Assembly: GCA_017940255.1 (NCBI GenBank)
Contig: JAGAZB010000009.1
Span: 220,039 to 284,038, forward strand
Direction of reading: 5' to 3'
DNA from: Treponema sp.
GTDB taxonomy: Bacteria > Spirochaetota > Spirochaetia > Treponematales > Treponemataceae
DNA length: 64,000 nucleotides
The position numbers and the translations under genes were made by a program. Numbering within the stretch: the first letter of the stretch is position 1; every line of letters starts with the position of its first letter. Positions 55,137 to 63,555 of this stretch are shown piece by piece. A model generated the notes under the pieces. It searched no databases, had not been told where the DNA came from, and worked only from the letters and a program-made list of their open reading frames with translations.

Positions 55137-56972
55137 ATGAAAAAGCTTTTAGGTTTACTTTCAATATTTCTTGGATTAGCACTTGTTATCTGTCTGTGTG
55201 CCTCTATATTTTCTAAAGTTCCTGCGGATGTTCCAGATTCTTCCAGATTTTTATTCAAACTTCTGACTGGTTTTGAATATTACATAAAGTATTTGCCTCC
55301 AATTATGATGACCGGTTTTGTTGTAAGCTGCTCCGTTTATTTTGGACAGAATGCTGTGGGAAGTTCAAGCCGATTTTCTGCCGCAATGTTTGCCCGATTC
55401 AGACATGTTATGATTGCAGTAATCATAATTGCCTTTTTATTAACACTTGCAACAGAAGTTTTTGGTGTGCTTATTGGAAGACACAAAGACCGTATTATTA
55501 ACAGACCTAAACTTGTAAATGACTATATTAAAGTGGGACGCACTCTTTATGATAATGGTTATTATGACAGGGCAATGCGTTATGCTGATGGAGCACTAAA
55601 ACTGGATCCAAAATCTAAGGATGCGGCTGAACTTATGGATGCTGCAGATGTTGCTGCAAATAGAATTCGTGAATCTAATATCAGAATTAAACTTTACGAA
55701 TCTGTGGAAAATGCTGAAAAAGTAGATCGTGTAAAAATCGACCCTAGTCAGATTGCAGAAGTTTACCAGTATTATCTGAAATCTAAAGAAGCCTTTGAAA
55801 AAAAGGAATGGTTTAATGCTCATTATTATGCAGAGGTAGGAATTGGTCTGGCCAGTCCTAAGGACCCTAATCTTGAAGGTCTGAAAAAACTTGCAACAAC
55901 TTCATGGAATAATCTTACTGAATATCACAATATGGAAAAAAACGAAGACCAGATGATATTTGACAGAAAGTATGAAGGATATCTGGCTCTTGTAGAAAAT
56001 GATGACCTGAGGGCATATTACATTTTTACAGAATTATATAATTCTTCTCGAGAATTCCAGTCTGATCCGGATATTGTTTTTTACAGAAAGATTGCAGAAA
56101 ATCGTATTAACGAAAAATGCTTCTTTATGGATGAAACTCTGGAGCTGGAAACTTTTGAAGATGCAAATGACATTTATTTTTCATATAAATATCCGGATGG
56201 TTCCCAGGATGTTATCTATTTTAAGGGAGTAACAACTGTAGCGGGAACCGGAAAATCTATTCAGTATTTGCGAAATCTTTCTATATGTTCTCTTGATAAA
56301 GAAGGAAAACTCTTTAGAACAATGAATGTACCTTATGCAAAGGTCCTCCCTATTTCTGTAGAGTCTCTTTCATCTATGACAAAATCTTTAATGGGGCTGG
56401 ATGAAAGTGTAAAAAGTGTTCCTTATATAATGCTTAAATCTGTTAATAGGGATGGGCCTACAGACCAGAGTTTGCCGGAATATACCTATTATCAGAAGAT
56501 GGAAGAAACATATCCTGAGCATCTGATTTTTGCTATTTCTTATGATGATTTCCTCTTGCTGGAAACTTCAATGCATAATCCTGGAATTATTCCTCTTACT
56601 ACACTCTTCAAATTGCTTTCGCGTGCAGTAAAATATGGATTTTCGGCAGAAGTGTTTGAATCAGTTTTCCTGAACAGAGTTTTTTATCCTTTCTGGATGG
56701 TTGTTGTTTTCCTTTTACTTGCAACTTTTGCCTGGAATAACAGAATCGGAATTGACCAGTATTTTAAGTTCTGGTGGTCTTTGGTTTTCCCGGTATTCTT
56801 CTTTGTAGGAACAGTTTTTTACAGACTTTGCATGTTTGTTTTCAAACTGATGAATTACGCGGTTCTTGCCAGTACGGGGCTTTCCGGGGCAATAATAGGG
56901 GCTTTTGTTCTTTATTCAGCTTGTCTGGTTGCAACTTCTGTCTTCTTCCTGGCCCGTCGGTCTAGAATTTAA
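55137..56972 (+). CDS. TPR-containing membrane protein, LptF/LptG-like C-terminus
   Basis: A 611-residue protein with GGGGAG upstream of ATG. Three N-terminal helices (about 5-27, 50-70, 84-110); residues about 125-260 contain TPR-like helices (VGRTLYDNGYYDRAMRYADGALKLDP; AFEKKEWFNAHYYAEVGI). A beta-rich segment follows (YFSYKYPDGSQDVIYFKGV), then IPLTTLFKLLSRAVKYG and NRVFYPFWMVVVFLLLATFAW leading into three C-terminal helices. The last part resembles the LptF/LptG region before and including TM4. Probably works with the upstream protein; lipid or glycolipid export is inference only. Confidence 0.72.
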   Translation: MKKLLGLLSIFLGLALVICLCASIFSKVPADVPDSSRFLFKLLTGFEYYIKYLPPIMMTGFVVSCSVYFGQNAVGSSSRFSAAMFARFRHVMIAVIIIAFLLTLATEVFGVLIGRHKDRIINRPKLVNDYIKVGRTLYDNGYYDRAMRYADGALKLDPKSKDAAELMDAADVAANRIRESNIRIKLYESVENAEKVDRVKIDPSQIAEVYQYYLKSKEAFEKKEWFNAHYYAEVGIGLASPKDPNLEGLKKLATTSWNNLTEYHNMEKNEDQMIFDRKYEGYLALVENDDLRAYYIFTELYNSSREFQSDPDIVFYRKIAENRINEKCFFMDETLELETFEDANDIYFSYKYPDGSQDVIYFKGVTTVAGTGKSIQYLRNLSICSLDKEGKLFRTMNVPYAKVLPISVESLSSMTKSLMGLDESVKSVPYIMLKSVNRDGPTDQSLPEYTYYQKMEETYPEHLIFAISYDDFLLLETSMHNPGIIPLTTLFKLLSRAVKYGFSAEVFESVFLNRVFYPFWMVVVFLLLATFAWNNRIGIDQYFKFWWSLVFPVFFFVGTVFYRLCMFVFKLMNYAVLASTGLSGAIIGAFVLYSACLVATSVFFLARRSRI

Positions 56973-57034
56973 GTAAAAGGTACTTGCGGGAAAAAGGCGA
57001 TAGTATTAAAATGGGTTTTCTGTGAGGTTTTTCT

Positions 57035-57565
57035 ATGAATATTGAAATGCTGGACAAGTCTGTTCGCCGTATCCCTGATTTCCCAAAGCCTGGAATTCTT
57101 TTCTATGATATTACAGGTGTGCTTGTTAATCCTGAAGCACTTAAGTTTTGTATTGATCAGATGGTAGAAAAATATAAGGATGTAAAATTTGATGCAGTTG
57201 CTGGTGTGGAAAGCCGTGGTTTTATTTTTGCAGCACCATTTGCAGAACGCATGGGAATTCCTCTTGTATTAATCCGTAAAAAAGGAAAGTTGCCTGGTGA
57301 AACTTACCAGTGCAGCTATGATTTGGAATATGGAACTGCAACAATTGAAGTTCACAAGTCTGATATTAAGAAAGGTGGACACTATCTTGTTGTTGATGAT
57401 CTTATTGCAACCGGCGGTACGCTCCAGGCCGCAAAAAATTTAATTGAGCAGGGAGGCGGGGAAGTTACTGATTTCTTTGGCGTTATCGGTCTTCCCGAAT
57501 TAAATTTTGAAAAAGTCCTCTCGCCATGTAAAGTAACAACACTTATTAACTATACCGGAGCGTAA
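57035..57565 (+). CDS. apt: Adenine phosphoribosyltransferase
   Basis: Purine salvage: adenine plus PRPP to AMP. 176 residues: IPDFPKPGILFYDIT at about 13-27, GVESRGFIFAAPFA (57-70), RKKGKLPGET and the PRPP loop V119VDDLIATGGT129. GAGG precedes ATG. Only 1 bp separates it from asnA, so the two are cotranscribed. Confidence 0.96.
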   Translation: MNIEMLDKSVRRIPDFPKPGILFYDITGVLVNPEALKFCIDQMVEKYKDVKFDAVAGVESRGFIFAAPFAERMGIPLVLIRKKGKLPGETYQCSYDLEYGTATIEVHKSDIKKGGHYLVVDDLIATGGTLQAAKNLIEQGGGEVTDFFGVIGLPELNFEKVLSPCKVTTLINYTGA

Positions 57566-57566
57566 T

Positions 57567-58595
57567 ATGACATTACCAGATAAATATACCTCAATTTTGT
57601 CGGCAAAGCAGACTGAACATGCTATTGTCGCTATTAAAGATTTTTTTCAACTTGCACTTTCTACAGAGTTGAACCTTACCCGCGTAACAGCCCCTCTTTT
57701 TGTTGGTTCTGGCCGCGGTATTAATGATGATTTGAACGGCGTTGAACGTCCAGTAAGCTTTCCTGTAAAGGCCCTGAACGACTCCCGCATGGAAATTGTT
57801 CAGTCTTTGGCAAAATGGAAGCGTCTTAAGGTTACTTCTCTTGAGCTTCCTCCAGAGTTTGGAATCTACACAGATATGAATGCCCTTCGTCCAGATGAAG
57901 ATTTGGATCCAATTCATTCTATTTATGTAGACCAGTGGGACTGGGAAATGGCAATTGACCCAAAAGACCGCACTGTAGAATACCTCAAGAGTGTAGTTCG
58001 CAAGGTTTACCGTTGTATTCAGCGTGCCGAATTCTACATTTACGACCGCTATCCTCAGATTACACCAATTCTGCCAAAGGAAATTACTTTCTTCTATGCA
58101 GATGATTTGCAGAAGCAGTATCCAAACCTTACTCCAAAAGAGCGCGAAAACAAGGTTGCTAAAGAATATGGTGCAGTTTTCATCATTGGTATTGGTGGAA
58201 AAATGGGTGATGGTACTATTCACGATGGTCGTGCCCCAGACTATGATGACTGGATTACAGAAACTGAAAACGGACATCATGGTTTGAACGGAGATATTCT
58301 TGTATGGAACCCTGTTCACAACTGTGCCCTGGAACTTTCTTCAATGGGTGTTCGCGTAAGTCCTGAATCTTTGCAGGCCCAGCTTAAAGAGCGCGGAATG
58401 GAAGAGCGGGCAAAGCTTGAATTCCATTCTAAACTTTTGAAGGGTGAATTAACACAGACTCTGGGTGGCGGTATCGGTCAGTCTCGTTTGTGCATGTTCC
58501 TTTTACGCAAGGCTCACATTGGAGAAACTCAGGTTAGCGTTTGGACAGACGAAATTAAAGACGACTGCAAAAAACGTGGAATCGTACTTTTGTAG
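57567..58595 (+). CDS. asnA: Aspartate-ammonia ligase (asparagine synthetase A)
   Basis: ATP-dependent asparagine synthesis from aspartate and ammonia; fold related to class II aspartyl-tRNA synthetase. 342 residues (E. coli 330). Motifs: VTAPLFV, GINDDLNGVERPVSF, LHSIYVDQWDWE-type segment at about 130-140, GDGTIHDGRAPDYDDW and the C-terminal GGGIGQSRLCMFLL. GGAG precedes the ATG inside the end of apt. A large palindrome follows. Confidence 0.96.
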   Translation: MTLPDKYTSILSAKQTEHAIVAIKDFFQLALSTELNLTRVTAPLFVGSGRGINDDLNGVERPVSFPVKALNDSRMEIVQSLAKWKRLKVTSLELPPEFGIYTDMNALRPDEDLDPIHSIYVDQWDWEMAIDPKDRTVEYLKSVVRKVYRCIQRAEFYIYDRYPQITPILPKEITFFYADDLQKQYPNLTPKERENKVAKEYGAVFIIGIGGKMGDGTIHDGRAPDYDDWITETENGHHGLNGDILVWNPVHNCALELSSMGVRVSPESLQAQLKERGMEERAKLEFHSKLLKGELTQTLGGGIGQSRLCMFLLRKAHIGETQVSVWTDEIKDDCKKRGIVLL

Positions 58596-58608
58596 TTTTT
58601 ACTTATAC

Positions 58609-58712
58609 AAAAATCGCTGTCGGCGGGTCCCAGCGACGAAAAAAAATTAAGTAATCTCCCCTAAAGGGGCCCCTCTTAATTTTTTTTCTGCGTCCCACCG
58701 CCAGCGATTTTT
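58609..58712. repeat. 104-bp imperfect palindrome after asnA
   Basis: AAAAATCGCTG (58609-58619) pairs with CAGCGATTTTT (58702-58712). Further in, CGGCGGG/CCCACCG and GAAAAAAAATTAAG/CTTAATTTTTTTTC pair, with a CCCCTAAAGGGG hairpin at the centre. It may end asnA transcription; its size and symmetry resemble a miniature inverted-repeat element. Confidence 0.75.
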
Positions 58713-58758
58713 GACATGCACTGTACAAGGTGCATCCCCTATCGCAAGCGGTTTAATT

Positions 58759-59745
58759 ATGAATAATAAGGAATACACCTTTTCAATTACAGAAATAGAA
58801 TCTCAACTTTCTTCTCTAAAATCAAAAGGCGTGACTGAACTTTCCCTGCATGATGAAGACTTGTCCCGCGATAAAAAACGTTTTTTGCGCATTATCCGTA
58901 AAATTGCCGCTGAATATCCAGAGCTTTTTTGTTCAATCCTTATAGACCCGCTTGCAATAGACCGCGAAGTTATTTCTGCAGTGGCAGAAACCTTTTGTTC
59001 GCTTGAAATTCCCCTTACCTGTACAAATAAGGGCGGCAAACTTCTTTTTGATAAAAAACTTTATGCCAATAAAGCCCGGCTTTTAAACGAAGCAGGCCTG
59101 ATTTTTGGCTTTCAGCTTACATACGCAAATCTTCCCGGCGATTCAATTAAACTTTTTATGGAGCGTCTGGACTTTGCAGTTCAGCAGTATCCTAACCATG
59201 TAGATTTTCCGCAGACAGAAGCAGCAGAAGCTTCTCCAGAAGCAAGCGGCACTTTTTCTGCAAAAGATATTCGTTATGCCCGTGATATTGCTTTTGCGGC
59301 CCGCACCTTTTATTCTGCAGGCAGGGCGGTTCCCTGGTTTCTTTCTGTTTTACGTCCTTTGCGTATTTATCCTTCACGATTTTTTGCAGACTTTGCAGAA
59401 TGGCAGCGTTGTAATAATTGCGATTTCCGTAGTGGTTTTTCACCGGAAGGTGAAAGTCATAAATCAATAGAAAAAATGCAGCTGCTTTTTCTTGAGCAGA
59501 AATATGAAGAAAAAAATTGCCAGCAGCTTTTCCCTCTTGTAAAAGATATTGTTTGTTTGAATGGGGCGCTTTCCCGCCTGGCAGGAGAAGGTGAAGAATC
59601 AATTGTAGAAACATCTTATCATCCTGATGATCTTCTGAGTCCCGAAAGCATGGATTTGCAGGCTTTTGCGGATAATGTCTGTATGGAAAATTGTCGAATA
59701 AAAGTTTTTTATGATGGTGAGAATCCAGATTATAGGATATTATAG
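58759..59745 (+). CDS. Radical-SAM-like barrel protein lacking the Fe-S cysteines
   Basis: A 328-residue protein. ATG 58759 is chosen because the longer frame from 58711 begins within the palindrome. The pattern of strands (ELSLHDEDLSRDKKRFLRII, LFCSILIDPLAIDREVI, LNEAGLIFGFQLTYANLPGDS, PNHVDFPQTEA) resembles the second half of B12/radical-SAM barrels, and YPSRFFADFAEWQRCNNCDF recalls their C-terminal extension. No CxxxCxxC motif is present and no upstream frame supplies one. It may be a truncated or repurposed family member. Leads into the GGDEF gene 24 bp downstream. Function unknown. Confidence 0.7.
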   Translation: MNNKEYTFSITEIESQLSSLKSKGVTELSLHDEDLSRDKKRFLRIIRKIAAEYPELFCSILIDPLAIDREVISAVAETFCSLEIPLTCTNKGGKLLFDKKLYANKARLLNEAGLIFGFQLTYANLPGDSIKLFMERLDFAVQQYPNHVDFPQTEAAEASPEASGTFSAKDIRYARDIAFAARTFYSAGRAVPWFLSVLRPLRIYPSRFFADFAEWQRCNNCDFRSGFSPEGESHKSIEKMQLLFLEQKYEEKNCQQLFPLVKDIVCLNGALSRLAGEGEESIVETSYHPDDLLSPESMDLQAFADNVCMENCRIKVFYDGENPDYRIL

Positions 59746-59769
59746 TATAAGGTAGCATTGAATTGATAC

Positions 59770-61710
59770 ATGAAAAACATCGCGGTTTTTACTTATAATT
59801 TTACAGTAGAATATTCAATCTCAGTTTTGAAGGGCATTTATGAATATTTTGAAAAATGTCCTGGTGTAAGAGTTTTTTATGCTCAAACAAAGCTTCCGAA
59901 TTCTGGAGCCGGCTTTTTTGAATATCAGTATTGGGCAGCTGCGGAATTTCTTAATACAAATTCAATAGATGAAGTAATTTTACTTTCCAACTCATATTTT
60001 TATTATATTCCCCGTGAAGATTTTCTAAAAACTTTTCAGCCTTTCTTTAATAAGCCATGTGTTTCTGTAGGTTTTGATTTACAGAAAAAAAATACATACT
60101 ATACGGCAACTGAATGTAAAGATGCCTATGATGAAATTGTAGGACACATGAAAAATCAGCATGGCTGTAAGCGCTTTGCTTTTTTCTCTGCTAATCAGGT
60201 GGGGTCTGCAGAGGCTGTGGAACGATATGAAGCCTATAAAGCTGCCTTAAAAAAGCATGGTCTGGAATTTGATGAAAAACGTGTTTTTGACGGAAGATTC
60301 ACTTCTAATTCGGCGCAAGAGGAGCTTCGAAAAAGAATAAAATCTGAAGAAGATATAGATTTTGATGTAATTATTTGTGCAAATGACCTGATGGCTGTGG
60401 GCTGTATTGATTACTTTATTGGCTTAGGAATTTCTATCCCGGAAAAAGTAAAAATTGTCGGTTTTGATAATACATCTCACGCTGCCCTGTGTAATCCTGG
60501 AATTACAACTATAGACCCTTCTATAGAAATGCAGGGGCGTGATGCTGCAGAAATGGCTGTCAGTCTTTTTGATAAAAAGAAAAAAGAAAGAAGACATGTA
60601 ACTCCTCTGCAAATTCGCTACAGGCGTTCCTGTGGTTGTAATGGTAAATCAGATTCCCGCTATATGGATATTTATAGAAATCTGATTGGCTATTATGATG
60701 ATATGACACAGATTGATTTTATCTTTGACTTTCTGAAAGGGGCTTCTTCATTAACCGAGATAGCTAACTCTATAGAAAAAGTTGGCTTTCAGTTTGGTTT
60801 TTCAACACTTTCGGTATTTATGTATGACGAACCTTTTGAACTTGAAAAAAAAGATGCCTTTGAAGTTCCAAATCAGATTCGTTTTGTAATGCATCTGGAT
60901 TTTGATAAAAACACAAGAATTGTTGTGGATGACGGGGAAGTCTTTAATCCTCATGAAAAAATCCTGCCTGATTTTTTCGAAAAAGACGGAATTCTAAACG
61001 ACGGACAGTTTATTCTTCAGCCGGTCTTCCTTGGAAATTATCAGTATGGTTATCTTGTCTGCAGACTCAGACGGTCTTCTTTTGGAGTGAACAGTATTGT
61101 CCTGAAAATCTTAATAACAGTTCTTGCTCAAAGTTATGATTATACAAAAACTCTGCGAAGGGCAAAATTTATTGATTCTGCAAATCATATGCTGACTAAT
61201 CATAATATTGATTTGAAAATTAAGTCCAGCACCGATGAATTAACGGGTGTTTTAAATCGCCGCGGATTTTTGAATAATGCGCAGAAAATTATTTCTTTTG
61301 CAACTGATCTTAATATGGCAGGACTTGTTTTCTTCGCTGATTTAGACGGGCTTAAAAAGATAAATGATAATTACGGTCATGAATATGGAGACATTGCAAT
61401 CCAACTGCAGACAAAAGTTTTGAAAGAAGCTTTTAGACAGACTGATATTGTGGGCCGTTTAAGTGGTGATGAGTTTGGGGTTGTTTCTATAGGAATGGCC
61501 ATGGACTATGTTGATGTAGTCCGAAAAAAAGTTGAAGTGCTGAATAAAAAATTTACAGAAGAAAATAAACTTCCGTTTGAACTTTCTATAAGTATTGGTG
61601 CGGCAGGTTTTGATGCAAATGATACTAATCTTGCGGAACTTTTAAAGCGGGCTGATGCCGATTTGTACGAGCAGAAGAAGATTCATCATGCACAGCAGAA
61701 AGGACAGTAG
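59770..61710 (+). CDS. Diguanylate cyclase with LacI-type ligand-binding sensor
   Basis: A 646-residue cytoplasmic signalling protein predicted to make cyclic di-GMP. Residues about 1-285 match the periplasmic-binding-protein fold of LacI/GalR regulators (IAVFTYNFTVEYSISVLKGIYEYF, VIICANDLMAVGC, KVKIVGFDNT) but lack the DNA-binding headpiece and any signal peptide. About 310-460 is a GAF-like linker. The GGDEF domain (about 480-640) has DELTGVLNRRGF, DLDGLKKINDNYGH and S565GDEF569; one Gly is Ser. An inhibitory I-site R556xxD559 lies five residues before it. An intracellular sugar-like ligand could control output. No export, so it senses the cytoplasm. Confidence 0.88.
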   Translation: MKNIAVFTYNFTVEYSISVLKGIYEYFEKCPGVRVFYAQTKLPNSGAGFFEYQYWAAAEFLNTNSIDEVILLSNSYFYYIPREDFLKTFQPFFNKPCVSVGFDLQKKNTYYTATECKDAYDEIVGHMKNQHGCKRFAFFSANQVGSAEAVERYEAYKAALKKHGLEFDEKRVFDGRFTSNSAQEELRKRIKSEEDIDFDVIICANDLMAVGCIDYFIGLGISIPEKVKIVGFDNTSHAALCNPGITTIDPSIEMQGRDAAEMAVSLFDKKKKERRHVTPLQIRYRRSCGCNGKSDSRYMDIYRNLIGYYDDMTQIDFIFDFLKGASSLTEIANSIEKVGFQFGFSTLSVFMYDEPFELEKKDAFEVPNQIRFVMHLDFDKNTRIVVDDGEVFNPHEKILPDFFEKDGILNDGQFILQPVFLGNYQYGYLVCRLRRSSFGVNSIVLKILITVLAQSYDYTKTLRRAKFIDSANHMLTNHNIDLKIKSSTDELTGVLNRRGFLNNAQKIISFATDLNMAGLVFFADLDGLKKINDNYGHEYGDIAIQLQTKVLKEAFRQTDIVGRLSGDEFGVVSIGMAMDYVDVVRKKVEVLNKKFTEENKLPFELSISIGAAGFDANDTNLAELLKRADADLYEQKKIHHAQQKGQ

Positions 61711-61718
61711 GGGAGTTA

Positions 61719-62678
61719 ATGGTTCAGAAATTTTCTTTTGTGACTGAAGACACTTTGCGGCTGGATGCTTTTCTGCGAAGTAATTTGAGTAAGGCGGTAA
61801 AGGATGCGAATCCTGATGAAGAGGCAGAATTTTCCAATTCAAAAATCCGCCGTCTTATACTTGCGGGCTGCGTTAGTGTAAACGGCCGGCTTGTTTCAAG
61901 GCCTGCTTTTGAATTAAGGGGCCGCTCTTCTATTTGCGTGCAGTTTGACCGCCAGAAATTCTTTTACGAAAAAGAACCTGATGATGTAAAGTTTGTTCTT
62001 ACAGACAAAGATGTTTTATTTGAAGACGAAAATCTTATTTTTGTAAATAAACCAGCCTTTTTTCCTGTTGAACAGACAATTACCGGTAAAAGAGCAAACC
62101 TTCATGATGCAGTTGTAGATTATCTTTGGGCGCGCAAGCCTGAGTTACGAAATCCTCCTTATGTGGGAATTATGCATCGTCTTGACCGCGAAACCAGCGG
62201 TGTAATTGTTTTTACAAAAACGCGCTCTGTAAATAAAGAAATGCATGATATTTTTGAAAAACACGAGCAGCAAAAGGAATATGTGGCCCTGTGTACTCCT
62301 CACCATCCTAAAGGCGGCACTCCGGTTCAGGGAACCGAGTTTTCTGTAGAAATGTTTATGGCGCGGGTGAGTGGAAAATCTCAGACTGGAAAATGGGGAG
62401 CGGTGAGTGAATATAACGGCGGACAGTATTCTAAAACAGATTTTTTTGTTTTGGGAGAAGGCGCGGTAGAAGGAATTGCCTGCATAATTATAAAGTGCCA
62501 GCTTTTTACAGGAAGAACTCACCAGATTCGTGTGCATTTGAGCAGCGAAGGCCTTCCAATCTTGGGAGATGCTCTTTACGGTGGGCGTCAGGCTTCCAGA
62601 CTCTATCTGCATGCCCAGAGGCTTTCTTTTACCTGCGCCGGCGTTTTTTATGATGTTTCAGCACCTCTTCCATGGTAA
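61719..62678 (+). CDS. RluA-family RNA pseudouridine synthase
   Basis: Isomerises uridine in rRNA or tRNA. 319 residues: an S4-like N-terminal part (SNSKIRRLILAGCVSVNGRLV), then the catalytic HRLDRETSG with Asp156, and the C-terminal GRTHQIRVHLSSEGLPILGDALYGG. GGGGAG precedes ATG, 8 bp after the GGDEF gene. Which RluA/C/D target it uses is not visible. Confidence 0.94.
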   Translation: MVQKFSFVTEDTLRLDAFLRSNLSKAVKDANPDEEAEFSNSKIRRLILAGCVSVNGRLVSRPAFELRGRSSICVQFDRQKFFYEKEPDDVKFVLTDKDVLFEDENLIFVNKPAFFPVEQTITGKRANLHDAVVDYLWARKPELRNPPYVGIMHRLDRETSGVIVFTKTRSVNKEMHDIFEKHEQQKEYVALCTPHHPKGGTPVQGTEFSVEMFMARVSGKSQTGKWGAVSEYNGGQYSKTDFFVLGEGAVEGIACIIIKCQLFTGRTHQIRVHLSSEGLPILGDALYGGRQASRLYLHAQRLSFTCAGVFYDVSAPLPW

Positions 62679-62759
62679 GAAGTGCAGCCGGAATTTACGG
62701 GGAAGATTACAGTATGTTGGTAAAAATCCCCTAAAAAACTAAAAAAATAACACTTTTTT

Positions 62760-62790
62760 CTTGACGATTGATATTATTCATCAGTAATTT
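62760..62790 (+). promoter_or_regulatory. grpE-dnaK promoter with chaperone -35 element
   Basis: CTTGACGAT (62760-62768) includes TTGACG as -35; an 18-nt spacer leads to a weak TAATTT (62785-62790). The extended -35 is identical to that of groES and one base from that of groEL. No CIRCE repeat is seen. Confidence 0.6.
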
Positions 62791-62823
62791 AATATTTAGA
62801 ATAAGAAAAGAAGAGGATTTCTA

Positions 62824-63414
62824 ATGGCAGAAGAAAAAAACGAACAGGCAGAAAATCAGACAGAAAATGCCGCTTCTCAGACAGAAGAAACTTCTGAAGC
62901 AGCTGATTCTCAGGCAGATGCTGCTGAAGAGAAAAAAGAGCAGACTCCGGAAGAGAAAATTGCTGCTCTTGAAGCTGAAAATGCAGATTTGAAGGATCAG
63001 CTCTTGCGCCGTGCTGCAGATTTTGACAACTACCGCAAGCGCATGATGAAGGAAAAGCAGGATACTTATGATTATGCTAACGCATCTTTGCTTGGAGACC
63101 TTCTTGATAGTCTTGATAATTTTGACCGCACAATTGATGCTGCCAAAGATGCAAAAGATGCAAAATCAATTGCGGATGGAATCAAGATGATAAATAAGAG
63201 CCTTGTAAAACTTCTTGGCGATAAATATGGTCTTGTTGCTTATGGAAAGGAAGGTGATGAATTCAATCCTGATGAGCACGAAGCTATTGGTCGTGTAGAA
63301 GATGAAAAGGCTAAAAAAGAAACTTTGGCTCAGGTTTATCTGAAAGGATACAAACTGAAAGACAAGGTTATTCGTCATGCTAAGGTAATGGTTAAAGTAC
63401 CAGTTTCAAAATAG
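62824..63414 (+). CDS. grpE: Nucleotide exchange factor GrpE
   Basis: Releases ADP from DnaK. 196 residues: an acidic Gln/Glu-rich N-terminal tail (about 1-45), the long coiled coil (KIAALEAENADLKDQLLRRAADFDNYRKR), and the C-terminal beta wing (PDEHEAIGRVEDEKAKKETLAQVYLKGYKLKDKVIRHAKVMV). AGAGG precedes ATG. The final four codons form one arm of a perfect palindrome. dnaK follows after 141 bp of hairpins. Confidence 0.96.
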   Translation: MAEEKNEQAENQTENAASQTEETSEAADSQADAAEEKKEQTPEEKIAALEAENADLKDQLLRRAADFDNYRKRMMKEKQDTYDYANASLLGDLLDSLDNFDRTIDAAKDAKDAKSIADGIKMINKSLVKLLGDKYGLVAYGKEGDEFNPDEHEAIGRVEDEKAKKETLAQVYLKGYKLKDKVIRHAKVMVKVPVSK

Positions 63415-63453
63415 CAAGCTATTTTGAAACACGAGTTTTGCAAGCAAAACTCG
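63403..63453. repeat. Two CAAG-loop hairpins at the grpE stop codon
   Basis: GTTTCAAAATAG-CAAG-CTATTTTGAAAC (63403-63430) is a perfect 12-bp stem whose left arm is the last four codons of grpE including TAG. CGAGTTTTG-CAAG-CAAAACTCG (63432-63453) is a perfect 9-bp stem with the same tetraloop. No T-tract follows, so they probably modulate rather than end transcription into dnaK. Confidence 0.85.
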
Positions 63454-63477
63454 CAGAATATTCAATGTAGTAAAAAC

Positions 63478-63537
63478 GGTCATTGAGCCTGTCGAAATGA
63501 CCTTAATAAATGAGTGGTTTCGACAGGCTCAACCACC
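63478..63537. repeat. Inverted pair of TTTCGACAGGCTC repeats before dnaK
   Basis: Hairpin GGTCATT-GAGCCTGTCGA-AATGACC (63478-63502) is followed by TGGTT-TCGACAGGCTC-AACCA (63515-63535). The cores GAGCCTGTCGAAA (63485-63497) and TTTCGACAGGCTC (63518-63530) are perfect reverse complements, so either two small hairpins or one 13-bp stem can form. Same family as 41475-41509. Confidence 0.85.
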
Positions 63538-63555
63538 ATAAACGAGGTAGATAAA

